Shown: positions 17,577 to 26,539, counted from the first letter of the stretch. The stretch is DNA of 64,000 bases from Gemmata sp. (GCA_025055115.1 JANWYJ010000039.1:1-64000); one strand, 5' to 3'. Translations and numbers: made by a program. Notes: generated by a model not told the origin, from the sequence alone.

Positions 17577-19443
17577 GGATGCCACGGTGTCGTTTGTCGA
17601 AGATGGTCGCGTCGTCTTTGCCTGCGCCGAGGAGCGGCTGAGTCGGGTGAAGCTCCAATCGGGCTTTCCGGACCGAGCGCTGCAATTGGCGTTTGCGCGT
17701 ACGGGTTGGACAGCCGAGTCGGTCAGTGCCGTGGCTTACGCCTTTTTCGATTGGTCGCAAGAAGCGTTTCTCATGCGCGAAGCGGTGGCCCACGATGGTA
17801 TCCGCAGCGGCAGCCAGGCTTTACGTTCGGCGGCGCGTCGTTTTCGCGAACTGATGCGCTGCGACTACCGGGTGAATCGAGCGGTGCCCATCCCGGGGTT
17901 AGACACGGAAGAAAGCGAATTTGTCCCGCGCAAAAGCTGGCTGAAGCGACTCTTGTACCGAAAGATCGCGGCATCGGCTTACCTGGATTGGCAATGGCAC
18001 TCGTGGGAATTTGGCCGGTGGGTTAAACAGGCGGTGGCGGATCATCGCCACTGGACTAATGAGTTGATCGCGGGGTTGAAACGCTTCGGCTTGGATCGTG
18101 TCCCTCTGAAGCGCTTCCACCACCATGATACCCACGCCGCCAACAGTTTTTATGCCAGTGGGTTTGAGAGGGCCTTAGCGATCACGCTAGATGGCTACGG
18201 TTCGGGCTGCTGCGGTGGCATTTATACGGCCGGGCCTGAGGGCCTCACTCCCCTGCACCGGTTTCGATTCCCGAATTCTCTGGGCATCTTCTACGAGCAT
18301 GTCACCAGCGGTTTGGGTTTCAAACCCAGCCGGCATGAGGGGAAAATCGTCGGATTAGCCGCTTATGGTGATCCGCGGATACTCGCCCCTGTCCTGCGGG
18401 AGCGTTTCACCGTGGACCAGGGCGACATTCTTTTCCACGGGGGCCAAAATCAGTTGCTCACCCGGGCCTTGGCCGAGAAGTTCGCCAAACGCGACATCGC
18501 CGCCGCGTATCAGGGTGTGTTGGAAGAAGTGGCGTGCCGCGCCATCGCATTCTGGGTGGAGAAAACCGGGCTTCGTCGCGTTGTCCTTTCCGGCGGTGTG
18601 CATGCGAATGTGAAGTTGAACCAACGGATTCGGGAAATTCCCGGCGTTGAGGCGGTTTTTGTCTATCCCAACATGGGGGATGGTGGCTGCGGTACGGGCG
18701 CGGCTTTACTCTGTTTTGACCCCACGCAAATGCCGCGCGACGGGATTGCCCATGTCTATTATGGGCCGGATTACAGCGAAAGCGACATCCGAGCGGCTCT
18801 CGAGGCGGCCCAACTGCACTATCAACACTGTGACGACATCGAAGAGCCGATCGCCGAGTTACTTGCGGCCAACGCCATCGTTGGCCGATTCAACGGCCGA
18901 ATGGAATACGGTCCACGGGCACTGGGTCATCGCTCGGTACTCTACCCGGCTCGAGAACCGGAGGTGAACCAGTGGCTCAATAAGCAGCTGGGCCGCACGG
19001 AATTCATGCCGTTTGCCCCAGCCTGTCTGGCGGAAGAAGCACCCCGCCTTTTCAACAACCTGTCGGGATGCGAGAAAACGGCGGAGTTCATGACGATCAC
19101 TTTCGATTGTACGGCGGAAATGAAGCGACACAGTCCGGCCGCGGTTCACGTGGATGGCACCGCACGGCCGCAATTGGTCCGGCAGGAAACCAGTCCCAGC
19201 TTCTATCGCATCCTCCAGGCCTATCAAGCGCGCACCGGGATACCAGTTCTGATCAACACGAGCTTCAATATGCATGAAGAGCCGATCGTTTGTACGCCCG
19301 CCGATGCGATCCGGGCCTTCTTGATGGGCAATCTCGACTATCTGGCGGCTGGCCCGTTCTTGGTTCCACACCCCCGGCTCTCCGAAAACCAACGCTCCCG
19401 AGCATCAACGCGACGATCCGCACCGCTGGCCACGGCGTCGTAG
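17545..19443 (+). CDS. NodU/CmcH-family O-carbamoyltransferase
   Basis: 632 residues. ATG 17545 is preferred over 17536 because GGAGA lies ten bases upstream of it. The N-terminal Kae1-like half has FHHHDTHAANSF (191-202) with metal-binding His, and ITLDGYGSG. The C-terminal YrdC-like half has MEYGPRALGHRS (Tyr455-Arg458) and the LGRTEFMPFAPA segment, as in TobZ, NodU and CmcH. These enzymes move a carbamoyl group from carbamoyl phosphate to a hydroxyl of a sugar or natural product. The gene overlaps the deacetylase upstream, and its last 106 bases overlap the end of the convergent hemolysin-III gene; about 20 C-terminal residues look like an extension beyond the family fold. Confidence 0.9.
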   Translation: MRVIGISPLDKDATVSFVEDGRVVFACAEERLSRVKLQSGFPDRALQLAFARTGWTAESVSAVAYAFFDWSQEAFLMREAVAHDGIRSGSQALRSAARRFRELMRCDYRVNRAVPIPGLDTEESEFVPRKSWLKRLLYRKIAASAYLDWQWHSWEFGRWVKQAVADHRHWTNELIAGLKRFGLDRVPLKRFHHHDTHAANSFYASGFERALAITLDGYGSGCCGGIYTAGPEGLTPLHRFRFPNSLGIFYEHVTSGLGFKPSRHEGKIVGLAAYGDPRILAPVLRERFTVDQGDILFHGGQNQLLTRALAEKFAKRDIAAAYQGVLEEVACRAIAFWVEKTGLRRVVLSGGVHANVKLNQRIREIPGVEAVFVYPNMGDGGCGTGAALLCFDPTQMPRDGIAHVYYGPDYSESDIRAALEAAQLHYQHCDDIEEPIAELLAANAIVGRFNGRMEYGPRALGHRSVLYPAREPEVNQWLNKQLGRTEFMPFAPACLAEEAPRLFNNLSGCEKTAEFMTITFDCTAEMKRHSPAAVHVDGTARPQLVRQETSPSFYRILQAYQARTGIPVLINTSFNMHEEPIVCTPADAIRAFLMGNLDYLAAGPFLVPHPRLSENQRSRASTRRSAPLATAS

Positions 19444-20102
19444 TCGGGCCGTAGTGGGTAGGAAAGGACGTAACGGATCACAAACACAAAGAAGGCGAGA
19501 CTGCCCGCGGTATCACAGAAATGGAGAATTTCGTGGGCTTGAATCCAACCGGGCACAAGCACCGGCCATTGCAACAATTCGCAAACCGCCCCCAAACTGT
19601 AACAGGCCGCACCCAACCACACCCAATTCATCGCCCGCCAACCGACAACTCGGTAATACAACGGCAATGGCAACACGCCCACCCAACCGAGTGCTAGATA
19701 AAACGCAATCATCGTACTGTGTGGGAGTTTGGGCAATAGCCACAACGAAGCGATTCCCACAACGGCCAGGCCCCAAACGGTCCGAAGGAGCCACTTCCGC
19801 CAGGGGTTTTGCAGAAGAATTGCCATAATGGGGGTCGCAGTGCCAGCGATGAGCAGATAGATCGCGCTTTGGTCGAGTTTCTGAAAAAGTCGTTTTTCCT
19901 CGGGGCTATCGTAATGCCGACCGTGGAAGACCCCACTGGCCAGATAGAGTGCGACCATTGAAAGACCATAAACAATGATCGGCAGCCGACGCTGCCAACC
20001 GCCGCTCGTCAGCCGGAGCATCACGAAGGTCGCAAAGACAGCCCACAACGCGGTCAGGAGGTGCGAAGCCGAGCTGACCGGATCACGAAGTTCCCAAATC
20101 AT
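19338..20102 (-). CDS. hemolysin III/YqfA-PAQR family membrane protein
   Basis: 254 residues from ATG 20102 (the frame extends to 20156). Seven hydrophobic segments and the family motifs are present: SSASHLLTALW near the start, SGVFHGRHY after TM2, Asp in LDQSAIYLLIAGTATP, and AHEILHFCD with HxxxH-like residues near the end. The Hly-III/PAQR superfamily holds a membrane metal site; bacterial members are linked to membrane lipid homeostasis, and haemolysis is not a safe inference. The last 33 residues, rich in Arg, Asp and Ser, lie past the usual end and are encoded antisense to the carbamoyltransferase gene. Confidence 0.85.
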   Translation of the reverse strand: MIWELRDPVSSASHLLTALWAVFATFVMLRLTSGGWQRRLPIIVYGLSMVALYLASGVFHGRHYDSPEEKRLFQKLDQSAIYLLIAGTATPIMAILLQNPWRKWLLRTVWGLAVVGIASLWLLPKLPHSTMIAFYLALGWVGVLPLPLYYRVVGWRAMNWVWLGAACYSLGAVCELLQWPVLVPGWIQAHEILHFCDTAGSLAFFVFVIRYVLSYPLRPDYDAVASGADRRVDARERWFSESRGCGTKNGPAAR

Positions 20103-20220
20103 AGCAAGTATTTCTTGGTCGTTGAGGAATATATCGGCGCTGCCCCCAACAGACATGAGAAACGCGCGATGATTGGCCCGCGGAGGTCATCACCCGGTGG
20201 TTGTTGGAGCCATACTACCG

Positions 20221-21348
20221 TTATGTTTGAAACTCCCAAAGCATGCATTCCAGCGAACCATTGAAAAACGGGGTTTTCCGGACGATGGGCAGGTCGATGA
20301 GCCTGGCGAGCCGATGGTTGCTGGTGAAAACGGCCCATCGCCACCCTGGCCAATGGCTTCGAGCAACCTCGCCGATACCTTGATAAAGACAGGCCAACTC
20401 CTTTTCCTCGCCGATGCGTTCTCCATAGGGCGGATTACAGATAACTAGCCCCGGGGTAGCACACGGTGGCCGAGCCGCACGGACATCACAGCGGCTCCAC
20501 TGGAGCAAATGCCCCATCCCCGCCGCCCGGGCATTGCGTTGCGCCAACTCGATTACATCAGCGCGAATATCGGAGCCGACGATCGGCGCGGAAAGCTGTT
20601 TGGCCACCGCAGCGCGGGCTTCGTCGCGCAGGGCATTCCACATGGAGCGGTCGAAATCCGGCCATGCCTGAAAGGGGAACCACTTGCGCGTCAGTCCCGG
20701 CGCACGATTCACCGCGATCCAGGCCCCTTCAATCGCCAATGTGCCAGAACCGCACAGTGGATCGACCAGTGGCGTTGAACCATTCCAACCGGTGTGCAGC
20801 AGAAGTCCTGCGGCGAGGGCTTCATTGAGCGGCGCGATGGTTTGGATGGGCCGATAACCGCGTTTGTGGAGGGAGACCCAGGCACCATCGAGGCTCAGAA
20901 TGGCGTGATTGTGTGCCACATGCAAATTCAACGCGATCATGGGGTGTTCGGTATCAACGCGGGGGCGTCGGCCCGTGCGTTCGCGAAACTGATCGCAGAT
21001 GGCATCTTTGACTCGTCGCGCGGCGTATTGCGAGTGTGTGAGAGCAGAATCGCGCAGGTTGCAATCGACGGCCAGTGTCTGTTCGGGTGTCATCCACTGC
21101 GCCCAGTCGACGGATCGTACTGCGTCGTAAAGTTCGTCCGCCGAGAGGATTTCTGCTTTCAGAACGGGCTGCAAGACGCGAATGGCCGTGCGCAGCCACA
21201 GGCAACTGCGATAGAGCAGCGATCGATCTCCGACGAAAGCAACGCCCCCGCGACCAATTTCCACCTGTTGGGCGGTTAAGGTGGTCAGTTCCCGCGCTAG
21301 AAGCGGCTCCAAACCACGGGCACACGTCGCAAAATAAGCCGTGTTCAC
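20221..21348 (-). CDS. THUMP-domain class I rRNA guanine methyltransferase (RlmL N-terminal/YpsC type)
   Basis: 375 residues from GTG 21348, which overlaps the stop of the upstream gene (GTGA), a sign of translational coupling. An N-terminal THUMP RNA-binding region (about 1-160) starts FATCARGLEPLLARELT. The Rossmann methyltransferase domain follows, with DPLCGSGTLAIEGAW for SAM binding, GSDIRADVIELAQ and the catalytic NPPYGER. This is the UPF0020 architecture of the N2-methylguanosine enzymes (the RlmL half that modifies 23S G2445 in E. coli); the C-terminal RlmK half is absent. The precise target is not certain. Confidence 0.9.
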   Translation of the reverse strand: MNTAYFATCARGLEPLLARELTTLTAQQVEIGRGGVAFVGDRSLLYRSCLWLRTAIRVLQPVLKAEILSADELYDAVRSVDWAQWMTPEQTLAVDCNLRDSALTHSQYAARRVKDAICDQFRERTGRRPRVDTEHPMIALNLHVAHNHAILSLDGAWVSLHKRGYRPIQTIAPLNEALAAGLLLHTGWNGSTPLVDPLCGSGTLAIEGAWIAVNRAPGLTRKWFPFQAWPDFDRSMWNALRDEARAAVAKQLSAPIVGSDIRADVIELAQRNARAAGMGHLLQWSRCDVRAARPPCATPGLVICNPPYGERIGEEKELACLYQGIGEVARSHWPGWRWAVFTSNHRLARLIDLPIVRKTPFFNGSLECMLWEFQT

Positions 21349-21782
21349 GTCAGTTGCTGAACCAACACGATGATACCCGCGATCAAGCCGATCGCCGCGA
21401 GGATCGTCAGTTGAATCAGCCGTTGGGTGTACCAAATCTCCACACCTTTGCCGAAGCGAACCCCCATCAGCCCCGATTCAATACTCGCGGAAACGACCAA
21501 ATCCACCGGCAAGGCCAACAAGAACATTAAAATTCTAGCTTCCCACCGGGGTAGACCCATCGCTGCTGCGACCGTGTGAACAATTTCTCGTAAAACCCCA
21601 ACGGCCATCACCAGCGATAGCCACGCCACGAACATGATCCCGGCTGCGACCATCACGCTCGGTTTGGGAAGACCACAAAGAACGCAAGACCACCGGTAGA
21701 TGAAGGTGACGGCAAAGAGTGCCACTGGCACCAACATCAGAATAAAGAGGCAGCAACAAATCAGTGCGATCGGGTTACCCAC
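21345..21782 (-). CDS. small integral membrane protein, unknown function
   Basis: 145 residues with four clear hydrophobic stretches (near 5-30, 44-66, 83-102 and 121-143) and a Cys-rich first helix (ICCCLF, then CVLC). I do not recognise the family. It lies 39 bases after glyA and its stop overlaps the start of the RNA methyltransferase, so it is probably in a glyA-led transcription unit. The C-terminal membrane helix makes an inner-membrane role likely. Confidence 0.7.
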   Translation of the reverse strand: MGNPIALICCCLFILMLVPVALFAVTFIYRWSCVLCGLPKPSVMVAAGIMFVAWLSLVMAVGVLREIVHTVAAAMGLPRWEARILMFLLALPVDLVVSASIESGLMGVRFGKGVEIWYTQRLIQLTILAAIGLIAGIIVLVQQLT

Positions 21783-21821
21783 GGCGGATACTCGACCCTC
21801 TAAGCCCGGGAATCGTTTCTT

Positions 21822-23129
21822 TCAGTTTACTGAAGCCTCGGCCGGTGCGGGAAACTGGCGGCACAACTCGACCACCTGAGTGCGGACCCGCTCAATCACG
21901 GCACAATCTTGAGGATGGGTTAACACAGTCGTAATCCAGCGTGCGATTTGCCGCATTTCGGGTTCCTTCATGCCGCGGGTGGTTAAGGCTGGCGTGCCGA
22001 GCCGAATCCCCGATGGATCAAGCGGCTTGCGGGGATCGAAGGGGATCATGTTTTTGTTCACGGTAATTCCGGCCCGCTCCAATGCTTGTTCCGCCAGTTT
22101 GCCCGTGACTCCATGAGTGGTCACATCGACCAGCAACAAGTGGTTATCAGTCCCGCCCGAAACCAGCGAGAACCCTGCGGCAAGTAGTTCTTCGGCCAGG
22201 GTTTGGGCATTCGCAACGACTTGCCGGGCATACTGTTGAAAGGCCGGCTGCAGGGCTTCACCGAACGCAACCGCTTTGGCAGCAATCACATGCATCAATG
22301 GCCCACCTTGGACACCAGGAAACACCGCGGCATCAATCCGCTTCTCCCACGTTGGAGGCTCCTTCTTGGTCCGATCTTCGTCGCTGAGGAAACGCTCGGG
22401 AACTGGTGTTGTACGACACAGAACGAACCCACTGCGCGGTCCACGGAGTGTTTTATGCGTGGTACTCGTGACGAAATCGGCATATGGAACCGGGTTGGGA
22501 TGCACTTTCCCCGCCACCAGACCGGCGATGTGGGCCATATCGACCATCAGCAACGCCCCGACTTCTTGGCTGATGGTCGCGAAAGTGGCAAAGTCGAGCT
22601 GTCGCGGATAAGCACTGGCCCCGGCGATGATGAGCTTGGGGCGGTAGTTGCGGGCCTTTTGGGCTAAGTCGTCCACATCGATGCGATGATTGTCGCGGCG
22701 AACGCCGTAACTAACGACGCGGAAATACTTTCCGGAGAAATTGAGTTTCATCCCGTGGGTCAGATGCCCCCCATGAGCGAGGTCGAGACCCAAGATCGTA
22801 TCTCCGGGTTGCAACGTGGCGAGAAAGACAGCCATGTTGGCCTGTGCGCCGGAGTGGGGCTGAACGTTGGCGTGGTCTGCTCCAAACAACTGCTTGAGTC
22901 GGGTAAGGGCCAACTTTTCGACCTGATCCACGAACTCGCAACCACCGTAATAACGCCGTCCCGGGTAGCCTTCCGCGTACTTATTCGTCAAACACGACCC
23001 TTGCGCGGCCATGACCGCGGCGCTGGTGTAGTTCTCGCTCGCGATCATCTCCAGACCGTGTTGCTGCCGTTGCCGTTCCCCTGCAATAGCCGCAAAGACC
23101 TCCGGATCGGCCTGTTGCAAAATATCCAT
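21822..23129 (-). CDS. glyA: serine hydroxymethyltransferase
   Basis: 435 residues from ATG 23129, chosen for GAGGAG seven bases upstream; the frame is open to 23258 without a family match. GlyA is a PLP enzyme that makes glycine and methylene-tetrahydrofolate from serine and THF. The PLP-binding Lys226 lies in [11 protein letters not shown], and [22 protein letters not shown] and YGGCEFVD match the conserved active-site segments. Length is normal. No glycine riboswitch pattern is evident in the upstream gap. The membrane protein and RNA methyltransferase follow on the same strand. Confidence 0.97.
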   Translation of the reverse strand: MDILQQADPEVFAAIAGERQRQQHGLEMIASENYTSAAVMAAQGSCLTNKYAEGYPGRRYYGGCEFVDQVEKLALTRLKQLFGADHANVQPHSGAQANMAVFLATLQPGDTILGLDLAHGGHLTHGMKLNFSGKYFRVVSYGVRRDNHRIDVDDLAQKARNYRPKLIIAGASAYPRQLDFATFATISQEVGALLMVDMAHIAGLVAGKVHPNPVPYADFVTSTTHKTLRGPRSGFVLCRTTPVPERFLSDEDRTKKEPPTWEKRIDAAVFPGVQGGPLMHVIAAKAVAFGEALQPAFQQYARQVVANAQTLAEELLAAGFSLVSGGTDNHLLLVDVTTHGVTGKLAEQALERAGITVNKNMIPFDPRKPLDPSGIRLGTPALTTRGMKEPEMRQIARWITTVLTHPQDCAVIERVRTQVVELCRQFPAPAEASVN

Positions 23130-23476
23130 TCCCCATCTCCTCGAACGATCTATCAGGCTCAGAACGCTCGCGGCGGAGCCACGTCGTGAAAGACTGCGTA
23201 TCGTCAATTTACAACCGTTGAACGCCACCCAACACCCAAGATGGGGAGTTTCTTGCAAAGATTCCTGCCCGAGGGATCGATCCGCCGATTTTCGCTGTGG
23301 AACCGGTCACCACCAACGTCACCACACGCGATCCCAAACCCGGGTTAGGTCGGTCGGGAGTTGCTAATCCCTCAAGGTCGTTTCCAAACATCGGTGATAG
23401 GGCTGAAAAACTCTTGATTTTCCTGGCGAATTTCGGGGGCGAATCTCGGGTTTGGGAACGGCCTTGCGCAACCCAG

Positions 23477-23509
23477 ACCCTGAGGGCCGCTGGGGATGCC
23501 CCTCAGGGT
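23477..23509. terminator. inverted repeat, possible bidirectional terminator
   Basis: ACCCTGAGGG (23477-23486) pairs with the complementary CCCTCAGGGT (23500-23509) around a 13-nt loop. There is no U-tract and no gene end close by, so the terminator label is tentative. Confidence 0.35.
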
Positions 23510-23709
23510 GGTTCGGTACGATCGTGAACGTTGATGGCTTGGCTTGCGTCAGCACACACCGGGAAGTCATCTACCCAACGACTCTGCTTGTGTTCTCGAA
23601 GAATTCCCGCGGCCCGTGAAGCTTGTGGTGCTCCGGGCGAGCAGCAGCACGTTGTGAGGGAACGACATTTTCATGGGTTTCGAGACAACTTCGACTGATA
23701 GGGTTTTCA

Positions 23710-23802
23710 GATAATGGAGAGCCTGTCGATGGGCACTAAGACCAACATCACCAGACACGCCGACACCGGCAAAAGGATAATGGAGAGCCTGTCGATGGGC
23801 AC
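23710..23802. repeat. paired direct repeat, 27 nt identical, offset 66
   Basis: Copies at 23710-23736 and 23776-23802 (core GAGAGCCTGTCGATGGGCAC) are identical and separated by 39 unrelated bases. Confidence 0.93.
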
Positions 23803-23838
23803 GGAGCGCGCTCTCTGGGGTCTTTGCGACTTCCGATT

Positions 23839-23885
23839 ACGCGACCATTTTTCGGAAAAAATGACGCGACCATCTTTCGGAAAAA
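23839..23885. repeat. near-tandem repeat, 2 x 22 nt
   Basis: Copies at 23839-23860 and 23864-23885 (core TTCGGAAAAA) differ at one base. Confidence 0.9.
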
Positions 23886-24030
23886 GCTGTAGCCGTTGCA
23901 GCGATAGTAAAGCTCTCGCTGGTGCTGCGATATTCTGGAGACGACTTTGGTCAAAAACGCCGTATGGCCAACTGAGGTCGTTGATTGATCTCAGCTCTGG
24001 TTTGTGATGCGCGGACATGAGACGAGGAGG

Positions 24031-24360
24031 TCATTTCAGTACGCGCGGTCGCTTTTTGTTCTTCATCATGGGCAGAAGTTTTTGCACCAGTTGCAGCACG
24101 TCGATGATTTCGCTGAGGGTGTATTTGACGGGCGACCCCTTATCGAGTTTGCACATCACTTCAGAAAATGCATCGCCGGCTTCACCGGTTGATGGCAGAC
24201 CGCAGGCCCAGCCGTAGATCAGATAGCCGCAAGGAAAGGTCATGATGTTCTCATACTCTAAAAACAAAACGTCAGCCACGTCTTCTTCTGGATGAGGCAC
24301 TCCTTTCATGATGTGATCCACAAGATGGGCATTGAGCCGAATTGTGTCAGAGATGATCAT
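24031..24360 (-). CDS. orphan hypothetical protein, 109 residues
   Basis: I do not recognise this protein. It starts MIISDTIRLNAHLVDHIMKG, has an acidic middle with several Cys (FPCGY, WACGL, MCKLD), and ends in a basic tail (MKNKKRPRVLK). It looks soluble and mostly helical. The ribosome site is weak. Base composition around it is more AT-rich than in the neighbouring genes, and it stands alone between glyA and tRNA-His with gaps of several hundred bases on both sides. It may be a recently acquired or fast-evolving gene; it could also be spurious. Confidence 0.5.
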   Translation of the reverse strand: MIISDTIRLNAHLVDHIMKGVPHPEEDVADVLFLEYENIMTFPCGYLIYGWACGLPSTGEAGDAFSEVMCKLDKGSPVKYTLSEIIDVLQLVQKLLPMMKNKKRPRVLK

Positions 24361-24384
24361 GCGCTATGTCTCGCACGGTGGAGG

Positions 24385-24400
24385 ATGGAGATTTCTCCAT
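24385..24400. promoter_or_regulatory. palindrome upstream of the orphan gene
   Basis: ATGGAGA-TT-TCTCCAT is a perfect 7+7 inverted repeat 25-40 bases upstream of the orphan gene start, followed by ATTATT...AATAAT. Placement suits an operator; no regulator is identified. Confidence 0.3.
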
Positions 24401-24891
24401 TATTCTCTTTTAATAATGAACATACGATTCATCATACATCACACCTGGGAGGGATTCAAGAGCCTTCGGTTTTCTCGGACCAGCACACGGCCCTGACTGC
24501 GGACGGTGGGAGCTAAAACGTAGCCGATCATCGAAGGAGACGATTTACCAGTGTACCAAATTCAAGTCTGCGGAAAGTAGGACTGCAACGGACCCGTTGA
24601 TGAGTTGGCCATGCTGCACTTCTGGGGGCATTGTGGCCAGGAAAACCGGAGACCCGCGGGGTCTGGGCGAGGAGCCAATGATCGCTCTGGGGCCAACTGG
24701 CAACCGTGGCACTTGTGCAGTTCCTGAAAGTTCCTCAGCACAACGACATCGTCTTAGGGATCAATGAAGGGCCAGGAGTCGTCAGCGGGGTGCATTGCGA
24801 AGGGTCGTCCGGTTCACCACCATTTCGGTGGCCGACTTGGAACTCAGGGGCGAAAAGATCAATCGCCCTGTCCCTCGCAACTGATGGTCAG

Positions 24892-24921
24892 TTGACCGAG
24901 AAAAAATTGACCGAGAAAAAA
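24892..24921. repeat. perfect tandem repeat, 2 x 15 nt, at the tRNA terminator
   Basis: TTGACCGAGAAAAAA occurs at 24892-24906 and 24907-24921. Read on the minus strand, it duplicates the T-tract that follows the tRNA-His hairpin. Confidence 0.92.
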
Positions 24922-24940
24922 ACCGCTGCCTTGCGGCAAC
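24916..24940 (-). terminator. intrinsic terminator of tRNA-His
   Basis: On the minus strand, GTTGCC-GCAA-GGCAGC forms a six-pair stem (one G-T pair) with a GNRA tetraloop, followed by GG and seven T. It lies 28 bases after the tRNA 3' end. Confidence 0.8.
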
Positions 24941-24968
24941 GGGTGACATCAGGCGCTTGGCATGAGAG

Positions 24969-25043
24969 GGTGACCGACGGGACTTGAACCCGCGACATCC
25001 AGATCCACAATCTGGCGCTCTAACCAACTGAGCTACGGCCACC
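24969..25043 (-). tRNA. tRNA-His (anticodon GTG)
   Basis: The minus strand folds as a full cloverleaf. The acceptor stem is GTGGCCG/CGGTCAC with one G-T pair; the D arm is in AGCTCAGTTGGTTAGAGC. The anticodon loop TTGTGGA in stem CCAGA/TCTGG gives GTG, and the T arm contains GGTTCAAGTCC. The histidine-specific extra G(-1) facing C73 is present at the ends. CCA is not encoded. It is the only tRNA in the window and is followed by a good intrinsic terminator. Confidence 0.96.
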
Positions 25044-25300
25044 ATCACTGGGTAGCGAGAATGGCGGGAATAGGGCCGATATCACCCTGTATTCCCCAAT
25101 CACCCATTCTCCTTTTTCACTTTAGCGGAAAAAAAACCAAGGTCAACTCGTCGAGTGGCCCGTTGCGTTCCACCGTCGTTTTTTCACCCATGAAGGCTGC
25201 CCGACAGGGATTCCTCAGCCCCTACATGACGCGAATGACGGTAGATGACCTTCATCCGACCAAGTATCAAGAGAGTAAGACCCTCGGGGAGGTTCGTGTT

Positions 25301-26539
25301 ATGTCGGCTGCGCATGTGGAATTTGTGGAAATGACCGGGCATATTATCGATTCGCTGCTATTGCCCAAAGTTCTCGACGCCATACTCTCCCGCGGCGGGC
25401 GCTACCACATCGAAACCCTCCGCCTAGGCGAACGCCAAGACGACACCAGCTATGCCCGGATTGAAATTCAGGCCGACAGTGCCGAGCAGTTGGAGGCGAT
25501 TCTGGCCGAAATTCATCCTCATGGGGCTGTCCCTGCCCATCCCAGCGATTGCCAAATCGCTATCGCCGACATGAATGGTGCCTTCCCGGATGGGTTTTAC
25601 TGCACCACGAATTTCCGCACGCAGATCAAGCTCGCCGGCGAATGGATCGATGTGGAAGATCAAGAAATGGATTGTGGGATTTTGGTAGACCCGGACGGTC
25701 CGGCGGCTCGCTGCATTCCCATGACCGCAGTGAAAATCGGTGATCGCATTGTCATCGGTCGGCAAGGGACGCGGGTTTTCCCGCCCGAAGCCGAGATGCG
25801 CAGGCACGAATTGTTCGAGTTCATGTCCAGCCCGGTTTCCAGTGAACGACCCAAGGCGGTGAGTGTGCGGGAAATCGCCACCGCAATTCGTAAAACGCGC
25901 GCCGCGGGGGAGAAGGTCCTGGCTGTGTTGGGGCCGGCGGTCGTTCACACCGGCGGCGGGGAACTGGTGGCTCAACTCATCCGCGCCGGGGACATCAACA
26001 TCGTCTTCGCCGGCAATGCTCTGGCCACCCACGATATTGAACAAGCCTTCTACGGGACAAGCCTGGGCGTTTCGCTCGATCAGGGCTTACCGACGGACGA
26101 AGGACATGAACATCATCTCCGCACGATCAACACTATCCGGCGTTTGGGCGGAATCAAAAATGCCATCGAGCAAGGCCGCTTGCGCAGCGGGATCATGTAT
26201 GAATGTGTCACACGCCAAGTGCCCTTTGTACTAGCCGGAAGCATCCGCGACGATGGCCCTCTGCCGGAGGTCATCACGGATACACTTGCCGCTCAAGATG
26301 CCATGCGGCGGCTCATTCCTGGTGTCGGCTTCTGCCTGATGGTGGCGACCACGCTGCACTCGGTCGCCGTCGGCAATCTCTTACCGGCGTGGGTGAAAGT
26401 TGCCTGCATCGACATCAACCCGGCCACGGTGACCAAGTTGATGGATCGCGGCAGCACGCAAACGGTGGGTATTGTCAGCGATGCGGAGCCATTTCTGCGC
26501 TCGCTGGTGGCAGAACTGAACAAATTACCTGTATCCTAG
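25301..26539 (+). CDS. LOR/SDH-domain protein, archaeal-type ornithine cyclodeaminase family
   Basis: 412 residues from ATG 25301, chosen for GGGGAGG eight bases upstream; an earlier in-frame stretch back to 25061 has no homology. The protein matches the TIGR00300 family: an N-terminal LOR/SDH conserved domain (HVEFVEMTGHIIDSLLLPKV) and a C-terminal NAD-binding region. The family is known from archaea, where a member was shown to be an ornithine cyclodeaminase making proline, and as the C-terminal half of cyanobacterial AgrE/ArgZ. No arginine-dihydrolase half is fused here. Proline formation from ornithine is inference. It is monocistronic, with an antiporter gene downstream. Confidence 0.85.
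   Translation: MSAAHVEFVEMTGHIIDSLLLPKVLDAILSRGGRYHIETLRLGERQDDTSYARIEIQADSAEQLEAILAEIHPHGAVPAHPSDCQIAIADMNGAFPDGFYCTTNFRTQIKLAGEWIDVEDQEMDCGILVDPDGPAARCIPMTAVKIGDRIVIGRQGTRVFPPEAEMRRHELFEFMSSPVSSERPKAVSVREIATAIRKTRAAGEKVLAVLGPAVVHTGGGELVAQLIRAGDINIVFAGNALATHDIEQAFYGTSLGVSLDQGLPTDEGHEHHLRTINTIRRLGGIKNAIEQGRLRSGIMYECVTRQVPFVLAGSIRDDGPLPEVITDTLAAQDAMRRLIPGVGFCLMVATTLHSVAVGNLLPAWVKVACIDINPATVTKLMDRGSTQTVGIVSDAEPFLRSLVAELNKLPVS

Larger units (their letters stand above)
23130..24030. other. gene-poor gap upstream of glyA
   Basis: About 900 bases without a convincing gene. It contains a perfect inverted repeat (23477-23509), a 27-nt pair with offset 66 (23710-23802) and a 22-nt pair with offset 25 (23839-23885). 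There is also a looser inverted pair, CCCAAACCCG near 23334 against CGGGTTTGGG near 23449. Short ORFs on both strands lack ribosome sites and homology I can see. Confidence 0.6.
24361..24968. other. gap between the orphan gene and tRNA-His
   Basis: About 600 bases. It contains palindromes just upstream of the orphan gene (24385-24400) and a duplicated tRNA terminator tail (24892-24921). No coding frame is convincing. Confidence 0.55.

Noticed and set aside
23130-23400. glycine riboswitch upstream of glyA
   Set aside because: I could not find the paired aptamer core pattern; only repeats and a hairpin farther upstream are present.
24969-25043. attachment site of an integrated element at tRNA-His
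   Set aside because: No second copy of the tRNA 3' end and no integrase gene is visible in the window.
24782-25048. Open frame covering tRNA-His
   Set aside because: It runs through the cloverleaf and terminator and has no homology; the tRNA explains the sequence.
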